DNA from: Thozetella sp. PMI_491
Lineage: Eukaryota; Ascomycota; Sordariomycetes; Chaetosphaeriales; Chaetosphaeriaceae
Direction: 5' to 3'
Length of the DNA: 64,000 nt
NCBI GenBank assembly: GCA_021432635.1
Contig: MU270027.1
Span: forward strand, 930,001-994,000
Shown: piece by piece, positions 12,501 to 24,763 of the stretch
Layout of the letters: each line of letters begins with the position of its first letter
Numbering within the stretch: the stretch's first letter is position 1
Notes under the pieces: model-generated
What the model was told of the DNA's origin: nothing
Database searches by the model: none
The model's input: only the letters and a program-made list of their open reading frames with translations
Translations under genes and position numbers: made by a program

Positions 12501-14100
12501 TACCTCCAGGAAGTTAACCGGTTAGCAGCGAGCATGGGCGCTCCAGGGGCGCACGGTAACTCGGCCGAGACAGCTGGGTATTTTAACTCAGTCTACGTTG
12601 AGCCGGCGTGGACGAAGTTTAACAACGATATCAAGACCGAAGATTCCAGCTCTGAGGACATCATCAAGGCGTTTCCGTTCCATTACTTCTTCGCAGATGC
12701 CCCCCAGCCACTTTTCCCTCCCGAGGCAGACCGCGAAACAGTTTTGGACATTGCAAACGGTTGCTACCACCACATCTCCAAGATCTTCTCGGAGCTGGCA
12801 GATGCTCAGCCGTTCGAGATCCTCCGTCGGGACCGCGATAAGGCGAACTATCTCTTGACCAGTGAGGCACGCATCATCGCGATGACCTCGACACATGCGG
12901 CCATGCGAAGGGGTGAGATTGCCGACCTTGGTTTCCGTTATGACAATGTTGTGATGGAGGAGGCTGCGCAGATCACGGAGATTGAAAACTTCATCCCTCT
13001 TGCCATGCAGAAGCCCAAGGGTGGCCAGATGTCTTTGCAACGAGTGGTACTCTGCGGCGATCATTTCCAAAACTCCCCCGTTATCCAGAGCCTCGCATTC
13101 CGGCACTATGCGAACTTGGAACAGTCTTTGTTCTCCCGCTTGGTCCGCCTGGGCGTCCCAACCATCAACCTTGACCAACAAGGTCGCGCCCGGCCATCCA
13201 TCGCTAAGTTGTACCAGTGGCGATACCCCAACCTCGGCAATCTCCCCCACGTAGAGACACAAAAGGAGTTCTTGACGGCCAATGCCGGCTTCAAGTACGA
13301 ATATCAATTTGTCAATGTGCCCGACTACAAGGGCAAGGGGGAGATGGAACCAACACCCCACTTTATCCAGAATCTGGGCGAGGCGGAATACGCTGTTGCC
13401 ATCTATCAGTATATGCGTCTTCTTGGATATCCCGCCTCTAAGATCAGCATCCTCGCGACCTACGCTGGCCAGCGGGCTCTGATTCGTGATGTCTTGCAGC
13501 ACCGCTGCGCAAAGAACCCGGTGTTTGGGATGCCGAGGATCGTCACCACCGTGGACAAGTACCAAGGCGAGCAGAATGATTGTAAGCTCCCCTTATCCCA
13601 AAGATACGTCCTCTTAAATCCACGCTGACCTTTTTTTTCTAGATATCATTCTTTCTCTGACCCGTACTTCCAAAGTCGGATATCTAAGGGACATCCGCCG
13701 TCTCACAGTAGCACTCTCCCGCGCCCGCCTGGGGCTTTATATCTTGGGTCGTCGTGAGGTCTTTGAGCCTTGTTACGAGCTCCGCCAGGCATTTGAGCTC
13801 CTCCTAGAGCGCCCCGATAAGCTCAGCCTTGTAACAGGCGAGCTCTGGCCCTCGGAGCGGATGCTTGTCGACGAGGTGGGCAAGGACGTGCCAGGCGAGG
13901 CTGTCATGGAGAGCGTAGAGCATATCGGACAATATGTATTCGAAATGACTAAAACTCGGATGGAGCAGCTGCAATCCGAACAGGCTTTGCCAGGGCCACC
14001 TCCCGCCGTCGAAGCTCCGCCAACAGCTGCGAAAGGGGACGAGGAAGAGGAGGAAGCAGAGGCGGCGCACGCTGAGGGATTTGAGGCAGAGGAAGATTGA
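9594..14100 (+). CDS. AQR: Aquarius/Cwf11 family intron-binding RNA helicase
   Basis: Five exons: 9594-9856, 9916-10403, 10456-11272, 11324-13581, 13643-14100; 1427 aa, close to the family's usual size. The start MPPAKKAKK gives a basic N-terminus; an in-frame upstream Met at 9528 is less likely. The N-terminal half is the helical (ARM-like) Aquarius region with LESYLWPGFGDDSSNFHVL created by the first splice. SVLEVAPPLVGDDKP follows the third splice. The superfamily 1 helicase core carries Walker A GPPGTGKTD near residue 830, MEEAAQITEIENFIPL (motif II, EEAAQ instead of DEAD) near 1067, VVLCGDHFQ and the C-terminal VDKYQGEQNDYIILSLTRT, completed by the last splice. A glutamate-rich tail ends the protein. 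Aquarius binds introns in the spliceosome, and in animals its loss raises R-loops. The third intron (51 nt) is stop-free and a multiple of three, so unspliced RNA would still be open. Confidence 0.95.
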
Positions 14101-17100
14101 TACTAGTAGGCACAAAGTCTTTCGCGACGTAGCGTGCAGTCAAGGAGGAGGCGTTGGGCGGTTGTTAGCTTGGGTGGACTGGGATGAGGGTTAGGTAGAT
14201 ACCATCTGCATCTTTCGGACTAAACATGAAAGGAGACCCGTGTGTGATCGTTACTTTGCAAGGACAAGAGGCCACTGCCTTGGTGCCTGGCATCCTGCGA
14301 CTGTACAACCGTTGCATCCCGTTCAAGCAGTATCAGTATCAGCCACACCCGTTCAGGAGACTTGGAGTGACTCTCGACAAGTCCCAGAACCTTCTTGGGT
14401 GTCTTTCTCGTTTGCGGGGCGAAGGCATTGGGTATATCTAGCGCGGTAGGAGATCGCAAGGAAGTTGGGCAATGTTGCATGGCGAGGCAGTTGCTGCTAT
14501 TTGCTAGGGGGGCGCAGATATCGGTGACATGCGTACGTGTTGGGCGCTATGCTATGCTAGTGTCAGGTACCAAAAAAAAAAGGAGCCAGAAAACAGACAG
14601 GGCCTAGGTGCCGATGTTGGCTTAGCTGGGATCTATTCTTCACATATGCATGCCGGCGGACACTTTGGACCGGACTCAACTGCATCAGGTAGCGAGAGGC
14701 TACTTCACGGGTCCGCCCACAGACAATCGAAGCCCATGCATCGCTTAGGCTAGCCAACCAGCAAGCCAGCGATACCATTCTGGAAGGACCTGGGGTGATC
14801 ACATGTGGTAGGGCATGGGATGATGAGGGCATCTCCCTGATTCTAGCCCTTTCTCTCGTCATGTTTGGGGCAAACCCGAGGGGCGGGGTGGTCTGAGGAG
14901 TTAGGAGTTAAGGAGATGCAGCTCGAAGACACTGGTGCCGTGGGAGGGGGGTAGAGGGGGGTGCATCTACCACCTGTTCCATAGGAGCGAGGCGAACTGG
15001 CAGACCTCATCACTATTGTCACTCTATGGCCCGACTGCTGTGGGCAACTGGGCATCTATCAATGACCGCCTACCACTGGCCACACACGTTTTAGCCCAAT
15101 TTTGCTTTGACGAACGGGTGGGATGCGGGATCATGAGGATAGATGTACGATGATGTTCCGTGGCATGTATAGGGAGTTGAATATGTGTATATCATAGACG
15201 AGGGAGTATATCAAAAATCCACCTGGATAATTTTTGGGGACGGGTTATGTTTTTTTGCCTCCACTGGCTGCATCCAAGTGAAAAGGGGCAAGGGGGGAGC
15301 AGGGGGTGTTAGCTTGCAATAGGAGGCTCCTCCAAAGTCGTGGGACAGACGGAGTCACCCGCGAGGCCTGCTAGGAGCTTCTGTTCATTCAGCATCGCGA
15401 GGATCATGCCGCGCTGACCGGGAAGTGCGAATTAATAGCAGCGAATCAAGGAGGCGTCTCGCTCGCCCCAAGGGATGACCTGACATACATACAGTAGTGT
15501 GTGAGTCAGGTTCGTTAGCATCATCGCTGCATTCCAAGCGTTCCAAGCTGCCAGCACTTTGCTCGCGATTCTGTCCCCAGCATGATTGGGGGTGGCAAAG
15601 CTGGGAAAGGAGGACATTGGAGCGCTGCAGTGGTCTCGCCCCCCTTAACTCTGGCTCAACACCTATGCTGCCAGCACCGCACTCGTACGCTCGAATGTAC
15701 GAGGCCGCCACGAAGCGGAGCAGTAGGAACAACTGGCTGCCCGGGCTCGCCCGTGTGTAACCAAGGGGCCAAGGGAAAACGCGCAAAAAGCGCAGTTGGA
15801 GGTGGGCTGAGACCTGAACCTTGGCTTGGCTATTTGACATTGGGAAACGACCAACTGAATGGGCGAGCCTGGCTTTGGTCCACTCCCAGCTCCTGTGGGT
15901 GGCTTCCGCCGATGTCGACGTTCCACATCGGAAAGGAGAAGCCAGTCATCAGGTTGCACCTCTGTCATTAAACCGCCTCGAGTTTCCACACCGGCAAAAG
16001 AGGACACATACGTAGTGCAGGCAGCCACTGATGGGAGTCACTGGCTTGGGCAGAGTAGGGGAAGAGAATCCGATTGTGTTTAGTATGGTCTGATGTTCAA
16101 CCGCCCAAGAGCGGAACTCGGCTTCTCTCTAGGCGGAGGCCCTCATTCCTGGTTTTACATTCTGTTCCCCTATTTTTGCCAGCAGATTTGCTTCCCCAGA
16201 TCGACGGCACAGGAACCGGATTACGGGCTGGCAGAAGCGGGAAGGAGGGGGGGATTAAGGGAGGAAGGGGAGGGAGGGCCCCGGGGGGGGGGACATGGGA
16301 GTCGCGCGCTGGGCTCGTATGTTCGACATTGGATTGAAAGCATGGGTAAAATCGGGTAAAAAGCTTCGTGGCAGCAGCACATGCAAGAGAAGCCTTCGAA
16401 GACGACGCGGCCGTTTTCCACGGCGGTAGTATTCAGTGACACGGGTGCGGCACGCGAGGCGGCCATGAGGGTGTGGCCAGATCTAGAACCAATGGATTCA
16501 TCGCTTGAGTGGGAGGTAGGGAAAGAATTTCCCGGACTGGTGCCCCCCTTCAGGCTTTGCCCGCTACCTGGCCCTGCGCGTAGTGCACAGTACGAGCTTA
16601 CGACATGACCTGGAAATAGGGCGAGGACACGTCCGTGTAATGTAATAGCGGAGAGCAAACCCGTGCGACGCAGGGCGAAGAAGAAAGCATGGCAGAAGGG
16701 TGCTCAAAAGAGAAGGAAAAAAAGAGGCAGGGGGGGTGAAGGCCTCGGGGCCAAGAGCTTCTGGCTTGATTCGAGAATTGGGGGTCACGTATGAATGGGA
16801 CGACTCGCCTTGACGCGTCTGAGCTGCGCAGGGATTTCACGGGCCACGGGTCTGGGTGGGAGCACGTACAGGGCTGGTCGCAGGTGTTTTTTTAGCGCGT
16901 TTGAAACACGAAGTCTTAGGCTTGGGTCTCTCTTGGAAAGGTATCGCTATTTGCCTGTGCTCGGGAAGAAGCACTGTTGATCATCTGTGGGTGCCACTGG
17001 AGGGCTCAAGGAGGTTTTCGGCTGGTAGCCGTGTCTGGACTACCTACCTTGGGTATTCAGTCCCGTCTTGAGGACCAGACCAATCCAATAAGAAAAAAAA

Positions 17101-18479
17101 AGAGATAGGACCAGGGAAGAGCGAAATTTGTCTGAAAGCCGGCGATTCGCCGAGATGAAATAGCCATCCATACCACAATCGCCAAGGCCCATACTCCAGA
17201 GTGCACGCCTCTCGGACGTGCCCAAAAGAGTAGCCAGAAGATTCCTGAGCTTCGCACTTGGGCAGTGCAGCCGAAGGATGGATGCTAAGGAATGCTGCAA
17301 AGACATGGAAGGGGATGAGTGAGAGAGGAAGCGACACGATCGACCCAAGTTTGACCAGTAAATAATTATGGGCCAAACAATAGCCAATTGTCTCCCCGGA
17401 GTTAAACTGCTGTCGGCTTGGGGAGCGCCTCCCTCGCCCGTCGCGAAGGCCAGTGTCTGCTAAGCTTCTTTCTGCGCGCGCGGCCCCTTTGGTAGCGCTG
17501 CCACTTTGCCACAGCCATGGATTCCCGCGATGCCGGCTTGGCTCCTGTCTAGAACCCAAGCCATTCTCTCGCTTTCTCCCTCTCTCCAGCCATGGAAAGC
17601 ATCTTCTCGCACCAGCAGTTCTCCATGCGCCTGGCAAGCCGAGAAGGAACGAACAGCACATGCATTCATGCAGCACCGTCGAGGCCTGGGGGATAAAGCT
17701 TTTTGGGAGGCGCAAGGATTCTCAGCCAGTGAATATGACAGGGGTGAGGGCCGGAGGTACCCATTCACCCAAAGTTGCCCGAGGGATACCCGGGAGAACC
17801 AGGATTAGATAATCGCTGGCAGCCAAAAAATCAAGCTGCGGGACCTCGCGCGCCCCCCCCCCCAGTCAGAGCCGGAAGGCACTTCTCCATCAAATGTTAG
17901 AGACACTGCGAACTTCCAAAAATTTTATTTCCCCTTCTTCCCACACCCTCCCACATCATCGTGAGAAGAGCCCGCAGAGGAATCGTTTCCATCGCCGGGT
18001 TTTCTTTTTCTCATAATTCATTCGATTTCTCCTTCTCGGATCTGTTTCCAGAGAACTGAGAATCGCAATCTCCCCTCCCCGGCCAGACGAAAACAAAAAG
18101 AGTGTTGGGCTCCGACTCCAGCGCACTGTTGTCTCTCGGTCGGCTCGTCGATTTGCGACAAATCCACTCCTTCTTTTTTGGCCACCCAGCCTTTGCCTCA
18201 ACCCAAATCTCAGGGAATCCTCTACGCCCTGATCGTTGAGCCTTGCGCATCGCCAACTTGACCTGCTCGCCTTACCCGCGGATACGGTCTTTGCTGCACG
18301 GCATTCGCTCTCTTTGTCTGCGAGCCCGTCGGATCTGAGATTCGACGCATTTAATTTCGAGTGAGACTCGCGCACAACACGCGAGCCAACCTCATCAACC
18401 GCAACTCCCCTTTCGCGAACGTACAGCATCACTCACCTTCCCACATCGAATACGGCTTTCGAGTCAACCGGTACCCTTA
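14101..18479. other. 4.4 kb gene-free interval upstream of eIF4G
   Basis: No open frame here shows a domain, a plausible exon chain or codon use like the neighbours. The interval has many homopolymer and G-rich tracts (for example 16246-16290 and a C run near 17848-17862). The last 600 bp (about 17,880-18,470) are pyrimidine-rich and look like the eIF4G leader. A short upstream open frame begins at the ATG near 17,894. The rest could be regulatory DNA, a non-coding transcript or unremarkable spacer. Confidence 0.5.
16246..16290 (+). repeat. G-rich tract with quadruplex-forming pattern
   Basis: Several runs of three or more G separated by one to five bases occur in 45 bp, including runs of about seven and ten G. 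This fits the usual G3+ loop pattern for a G-quadruplex on the plus strand. It lies about 2.2 kb upstream of the eIF4G start codon. Confidence 0.6.
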
Positions 18480-21400
18480 ATGACTTCGACTGCGAGTCAA
18501 CAGAACACCCCGGCGTCGAACTCCACCCCAACTGCCTCGTCGTATGCTTCCGCCGCCAGCGCCAGCGCGAACAAGAAGCTTACTTCGACGCCGCTGATTG
18601 CGTCGGGCTCCAGCCAAGCCCCACCGGTGGTGGTCGGTTCATCCGCCCCTGCACCGCAGAATGGCAAGGCGCCCACCCCGTCAGTGAACGGTCGGCCCAA
18701 CATTACGCCTGCGGTTCCCACAGCGCCTGCTGTTGTGCGCGGTAGCTCGGCTGTCAATGGCTCGGCTGCTCACAACAGGACAAGCTCAGTCACCATCAGC
18801 GCGAGTGGTCCCTCTGGCCACATCGCGAACGGCGGTTCCGTCACCATGAAGGCCGCCAACATCCCTCAGTTCGGCTTCAACGAGTCGCCTGCTGTAGCCC
18901 ACAGCACCCCCCAGACTGGGAACGCTGCCCCGATCCCTGTCCCGCAGATCCCATCTCCGGCACACTCGCCTTCCCCGATTCCTCAAACCAGCGGTGGCCA
19001 GCGGGCGCCGTCGAGCACGCAGCCTAACGTGACCTTCGGTGGCTTCTCTGGAGATGGCGACGTAAGTTTTCATCACTCCGACCCCCAGCGCCCAATCAAC
19101 CTGCTAACCAGTTCTGCCAGCGCCAGATGAACAAGCCTGCCATCCCCCAGAACCCCATGGCGATGGGACATCACAACCGACGAGACTCGCAGGCTTCTGG
19201 CCACGGAGACCACGGCGGGCCCGGCCCTGCCCGAGGCGGCTACCAAGGCGGACGGGGTGGCCGTCCAGGCTACAACAACCCGCAGTACAACGGTCAGCCT
19301 ATGGGCTACCCGCCGAACAACCAGAACTTCGGTGGCAACCGTGGGGGTCGCGGAGGTGCCATGTACCAAGGCGGCCGTGGCGGCGCCGTCTTCAACCAGT
19401 CGCCGCGCCACAGCCCGGCAACTGTCCATGCGATGCCCGGCCCAGGCACGCCCAACATGGGCAGCGCGCAGCCTGTCCCGCCGACAGGGCAGTTCTACCC
19501 GCCCCCCGTCTATCCGCACCCACAACATGTAAAGAACCCCCCTTTCCTTACCCATTCACAGCAGCATCCTGCCCCCAAGTCAAATAAGAACAAGAAGAGC
19601 TATGGCGTACGCCGAGAATCGGCGGGTTACTCCCGCGGCGACTCACGGCGGCCCAGCTCTTCGCTCAACAACAGGCAGCCGTCAGTCCATGAGGTTAACC
19701 ATAGACCTCGACGGCCAACTAACTCGCGTCACTGGGGACCGGTGGGCGACGGCGGCTTTCCAGATGCTCGCGGCGGGCCTCCGCCAGAGCTCTTGGACGG
19801 TCCTCCGGCACCGCCTCAACACCTGGGCTTCCTCCCCTCGCGCAGTCAGATGCCTGCCCAACCCCAGCCCCTTGCGTGTTCCCTTGATCTGTCTCCAGAA
19901 ACTGGCAATTTTGATAAGCTACTGACAGCGAGCCAAAAGCAGATGGGAGGTGCTCCTTACAACGTCCCCATGGCCCAGTATGGGCAGCCGATGTACCCTG
20001 GCCAGTTCCCTCCTCAACAGCAGATGTACGGCCCTCCACCGGGCCAGGGCTTCCATGGTCAATACCCTCCTGCCCCCTTTAACCCAGGTCAAGTCGGTGC
20101 TCCTCCCATGTCCCGTAACTCATCGCAGGTATCCGAGCGACCTGCGTCTAGCACTGGTCAGCCCCAGGGCCCTGTCATCGCCCAAGGCACACCTCAGCAG
20201 CGACCGCCACAGGGCGCCCCTGCCGTCGTGTCGGGATCAAACTTTGTGCGCCCTCAGGCAAAGAAGAGCGCGATTGTCATCAAGAATGCTGCAGGCGAGG
20301 TCGTTGATTTAAAGTCCCAGATCAAGGCCCCCGCTTCCCCAGCCCCTAGCCTCCAGTCTAAGACGCCCCCCGTCATTGCCTCAACTCCTACGCCACCCCC
20401 GAAGCCTGCCACCCCCTCCCATACTCGAACTGATAGCAATGTTCCTGCTACTAGCAAGACGGCTGAGCAACTGCGCAATGAGTTCAAGGACGCAGTAGCC
20501 AAGGCCAAGGAGGACGAGAGCAAGGAGGCTTCCGAGAAGGCGGCCGCCGAGGTCAAGGCCAAGGAGGAGCAGCTGCGCGAGGAGGAGCGCTTGAAGGCCG
20601 AGGGGAAGGCGGCCGAGGAGGCCAAAGCGAAGGCCGAGGCGGAAGCTCAGGCCAAGGCGGAGGCAGAGGCTAAGGCCAAGGCGGAAGCAGAAGCCAAGGC
20701 GGAGGCCGAAGCTGCTGCTAAGAAGCTCGAAGACGAAGAGATGGAGCGTATCATCCGCGAGATGGAAGAGGAAGACGCTCGCCGTGAGAAGGAGCAGGAA
20801 GAGATCACCAACAGGAAGAAGGTCGAGGCATCTGCAGCCAAGGAGCGTGCCGATGCCGATCGGGCCGCCACCGCTGCTGAGAATGACCGCAAGCTGCGCG
20901 AGCAGGAGCGAGAAATGGAACGCCTCGAGGAAGAAAAAGAGCGGAAACGTCACCAGGGCGAGTCCAAGGAGTCTGTGGCCGATCTCTTGGCCAAGAAGAT
21001 CGACGATCTTAAGCTGTCTGACAACAAGGACAGTGCCCCGTCGACACCAGACAGTGCCACTAGCAAACCCAGTGGTGATGGACCCAAGGCCACCGAGAAG
21101 GCACGAGCCAACAAGCCTGCTGCGCTCAACCTCGCGCCTCTCAACACTAAGCCTGTCGAGCCTCCTCAGCCAAGCGCAGCTCTTCAGTCCCTGAAGTCCG
21201 CGCGCTTCCTCACCGTCATGGGCGCCGATATTTATCCTGCCGGCATTGCCTCGCCCAACCCGGCACTGAATGCTGCTGTTGCCAAGAAGGGTAAAACTTT
21301 CAAGTATGACGCGCAGTTCTTGCTGCAGTTCCAGCGAGTCTTCACCGAACAGCCTTCCCTGGAGTTCCATCAGCAGGTAAAGACTCTGATCGGCGACAAC

Positions 21401-23284
21401 GACGGCTCTCGGTCCTCCACATCTGTCCGGACTCCTGGTCCCCGCAGCCAGGGCCCCAGGGCTGGCTCGTCGGGCGGCTTCCCCGCAGGTACCATGGGCC
21501 AGTTCGGCGCCAACAAGACGCTGCCTCCGGGCACCACTTCGGAGCAACGCTTTGCTATGTCTCAGGGCACTATGCAGCGCCCGAATGTGAACCCGATTGC
21601 CTCATTTGGCCGAGGCGGCTTCCCTGGCCCCAGCCAAATGTCTCGCACTCCTTCAAGCACGAATATGGGTGGCATCCCGAACTCGCCCCGGCAAGGTAGC
21701 CGTTCCACTCGTGGCGGCAGCAAGCGAGACTACAACAACAAGGCAGAGCAGGCCGCCAACAAGTCTATGCCGCTCACCCAAGGCCAAGAGGTCAAGCCCA
21801 TTAGCATCTCATCCACCGGATGGAAGCCCAGCGTTGCCCGCGGCCCCTCGGCCGGTGCTAGTGGTGGCGCGTCCGCCCATCTCGACCCCGAGACGGTGCA
21901 GCGAAAGGTCAAGGCTGCGCTAAACAAGATGACACCGGAGAAGTTCGACAAGATCGCCGACCAGATCCTCGAGATTGCCTCCCAGTCGAAGAACGAGCAA
22001 GACGGACGGACCCTGCGCCAAGTCATTCAGCTCACCTTCGAGAAGGCCACCGACGAATCTCACTGGGCCTCCATGTATGCCAAGTTCTGCAAGCGCATGC
22101 TGGATACCATGAGCCCCGAGATTCGGGATGAGACGGTACTGGACAAGAGCAACAACGTCGTTAGCGGCGGTGCGCTGTTCCGCAAGTACCTCCTCAACCG
22201 CTGCCAGGAAGACTTCGAGCGCGGCTGGAAGGTCGACCTGCCCGAGGCCAAGGAGGGTGAGGCCAAGGAAAGTGTCATGCTGTCGGACGAGTACTATGTC
22301 GCCGCTGCCGCTAAGCGGCGAGGTCTTGGTCTCATCCAGTTTATCGGAGAGCTCTTCAAGCTCGGCATGCTTACGGAGCGCATCATGCACGAGTGTGTAC
22401 GCAAGTTGCTCGACTTCCAGGGCATTCCCGACGAGGCTGAGATAGAGTCTCTAACCAAGCTCCTGCGAACTATCGGCACTAATCTGGACAACACGGACAA
22501 GGGGAGGGTGGTAATGGACGCCTATTTCCAACGCATCCAGACCATCGTCGACCTGCCGGACCTTCCGAGCCGTCTCAAGTTTATGCTTATGGACGTATGC
22601 GATCTTCGGAGCAAGAACTGGATCTCTAAGGAGCAGGACAAAGGCCCTAAGACACTTGACGAAGTGCGCGCAGATGTAAGTGATTCCCACAAAGGCAAAA
22701 CAAAGCGCAGTAGTCATGCTAACGGAACACTTCAGGCCGAAGCGCAAGCCGCCCAGAAGGCGGCAGAGAATGCCAGGAACAGTAGCCAGCGCGGTGCTCC
22801 CGGTGGTCGTCCTCCTACCGGCCGTGGCGATTCCAGGAACTTCTCGTACAGCCAGCAGGCCCCCAACCAGGTTGGTATGGACGAGCTCCGCCGGCTGCGG
22901 GGCGCCTCCAGCCGTCCTTCGAGCCAGAATGTTTCGTTCGGGCCTACCTCTATGTTCAATTCGCGGAGCAACAGCGGCCGTCAGCGCCTGGCCCCTGGCG
23001 GCGCCTTCGGCCGTGCTGGCGAAGATTCGGGCGCATCGTCCCGCACTGGAACGCCTCCCACTCGCGAGCGAGATTCGGTTGCTCACACCAATGCATTTGG
23101 GTAAGTTGACCGGTTTATATATATTCCTCCAATGACTTACTCTGCACAACATTGGCTAACGAAGGACATGGGCAGACTGCTCGCCGACACTGGTGAAAAC
23201 CCGGCCTCTCCTCCATCTACCGCCGCTTCCCCCGCGCTGTCTAAAGTGGCACTTGACACAGGAAGCGGTGATAAGAAGGACTGA
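18480..23284 (+). CDS. eIF4G: Eukaryotic translation initiation factor 4G (eIF4G)
   Basis: Exons 18480-19061, 19121-22675, 22736-23100 and 23176-23284 give up to 1536 aa. eIF4G is the scaffold of the cap-binding complex eIF4F, bridging eIF4E, eIF4A and poly(A)-binding protein. The N-terminus is low-complexity Ser/Thr/Pro/Ala, followed by RGG-like Gly/Arg stretches and Pro/Gln tracts. KKSAIVIKNAAGEVVDLKS is a block I associate with fungal eIF4G. An Ala/Lys/Glu-rich charged helix follows. The eIF4E-binding motif YxxxxL-hydrophobic is present as YDAQFLL near residue 922. The MIF4G domain spans about 1119-1379 (VQRKVKAALNKMTPEKFDKI, SDEYYVAAAAKRRGLGLIQF). The tail is Arg/Ser-rich. Uncertain point: 19529-19942 (414 nt, stop-free) starts with GTAAAG and ends with CTGAC and GCAG, so it may be an intron, which would give about 1398 aa. 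The 60-nt intron 22676-22735 is also stop-free. Confidence 0.95.
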
Positions 23285-24763
23285 GCTGCTATTTCCCCAT
23301 TGCATCACGGTATCTTGCATCCTCACGATTCGTGCATAGACCGGGGCGGGTTTGTTTATTGCATTTCCGGCGGGGCAAAAGTGTGCCAAAAGTTGAGATT
23401 TCCTTCCCATGATACCTCCCGATAGACGATTCGCCAGAGCACCTGTCACCAGAGAGACTTCGTTTTTCACGGCGTTAGGACGGACATTCTTCTCTTCCTT
23501 ACCTGTGCTTTGCTTTTATCAAAAGTCCTGCGGCGTCGTACAGGTCCTGGTATCAAAGACGAGGCAGGAGGGCGTGGGCACTTGGCCTCGTCTTCTAATG
23601 CATACGAGCAGCCTTGTTCTCTGAGAACAACCTTCCCCTGGAGCAGTCTCGCTTCGATTGCGATGTATACAACATCGACTAACTGTCTCGAATGGGTGTA
23701 TCGAAACCGACTCTTTGTCGGCATCTCGCACCTACTTTCAGAACACCAATCAATCGCTTGGGGATGAGAAGAGCTTCAGGGAGATCGCAGAAGGGCCTTT
23801 ATGTACTTTTATCATTATAATTTCTTTCCACTTGACTAGTTCGCCGCAAGCTGGATGCTTCGTCGTGCCTGCTGCAGACGCCGGCCTGGGGAGATTGCAG
23901 CTGGGAGGGAGGGCATGGCCGCGTCCAGAGGCAGAAGCGAGAGACGAAGGATTTTTTTTTTCTTAAACAAAAAGGGGAAAAGGGAGTTGTTATGCATCGC
24001 CCGATCGGAAGAGGGGCTTGGGAGCTAAGGCTAGCAAGGTATTGCCAACGGTGTAGATGGCGGCCTTTGGTTCCAGCCCTCCTTTCCTGGTGAACTGCTG
24101 GCTAGAGACTCTAGGACTTCGAGTAGAGAGACATGATTCAGGGCAGGGCGTTCGTCTACTCATTCGGTTTTGTACATCATCTATAATTAACTAGAGAGCT
24201 AGTCAGCAGGCGATGAATTGACATACTTAAAAAAAACCACATGGACTCGTCTCGAGTGCAGTTTTAAGCTTGCCGGCAAGTGTATATCTGCTTCTTGGAT
24301 GCAGAACTACTCAACGAAATATGACAAACGGCACCGGAGTACGGCAACATCGAAGTAGTTACATTGAATGTGTGTGAAGACTATTCTTAACTAGGCCACG
24401 CTCTTGTTCGAAATCCCGTCGTGGCAGTACGGGGATACAGAACCAGCCAGAGAAATGTTGCAGCAGGTTCTCAAGCACTGGGGCAATGGTAACTGAAGGA
24501 TTCAATATTATTCTCATGGGCCAAATACAAACACAGTGACGCCCAACAGACCAAGCATGATCTTAGCCCATCCCAAACGCCTCCTCCTAATGACCACGGC
24601 GAGGGCTGGTATTCAACCCCCTTCAACAGCGCTGCGTCCCCCTAGAAAAAGGAAAAGCCAAGACCGTCACACCTTAGGAAAGACATGTACACTCATATAT
24701 TCCTCCGATTCCGTCTCCCCCGTTAACGGTACGCCCTCCCGCTCAGCTCTTCCCGAGTTGCTC
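23285..24763. other. Convergent 3' flanks of eIF4G and POL1
   Basis: This 1.48 kb between two stop codons facing each other should hold both 3' untranslated regions. It has A/T tracts (near 23,950 and 24,228) and a patch rich in TAATTAACTAG-type sequence around 24,180. No gene is seen. Confidence 0.55.

Noticed and set aside
12588-13565. 325-codon minus-strand frame
   Set aside because: It is antisense to the Aquarius helicase core and lacks any recognisable domain.
20381-21547. 388-codon minus-strand leucine-rich frame
   Set aside because: It is antisense to the Ala/Lys/Glu-rich helix of eIF4G; the leucine richness is only the complement of that repeat-like codon pattern.
24400-24420. tRNA T-loop-like GTTCGAAATCCC
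   Set aside because: The flanking bases do not pair as a T-stem and no acceptor, D or anticodon arms can be drawn upstream.
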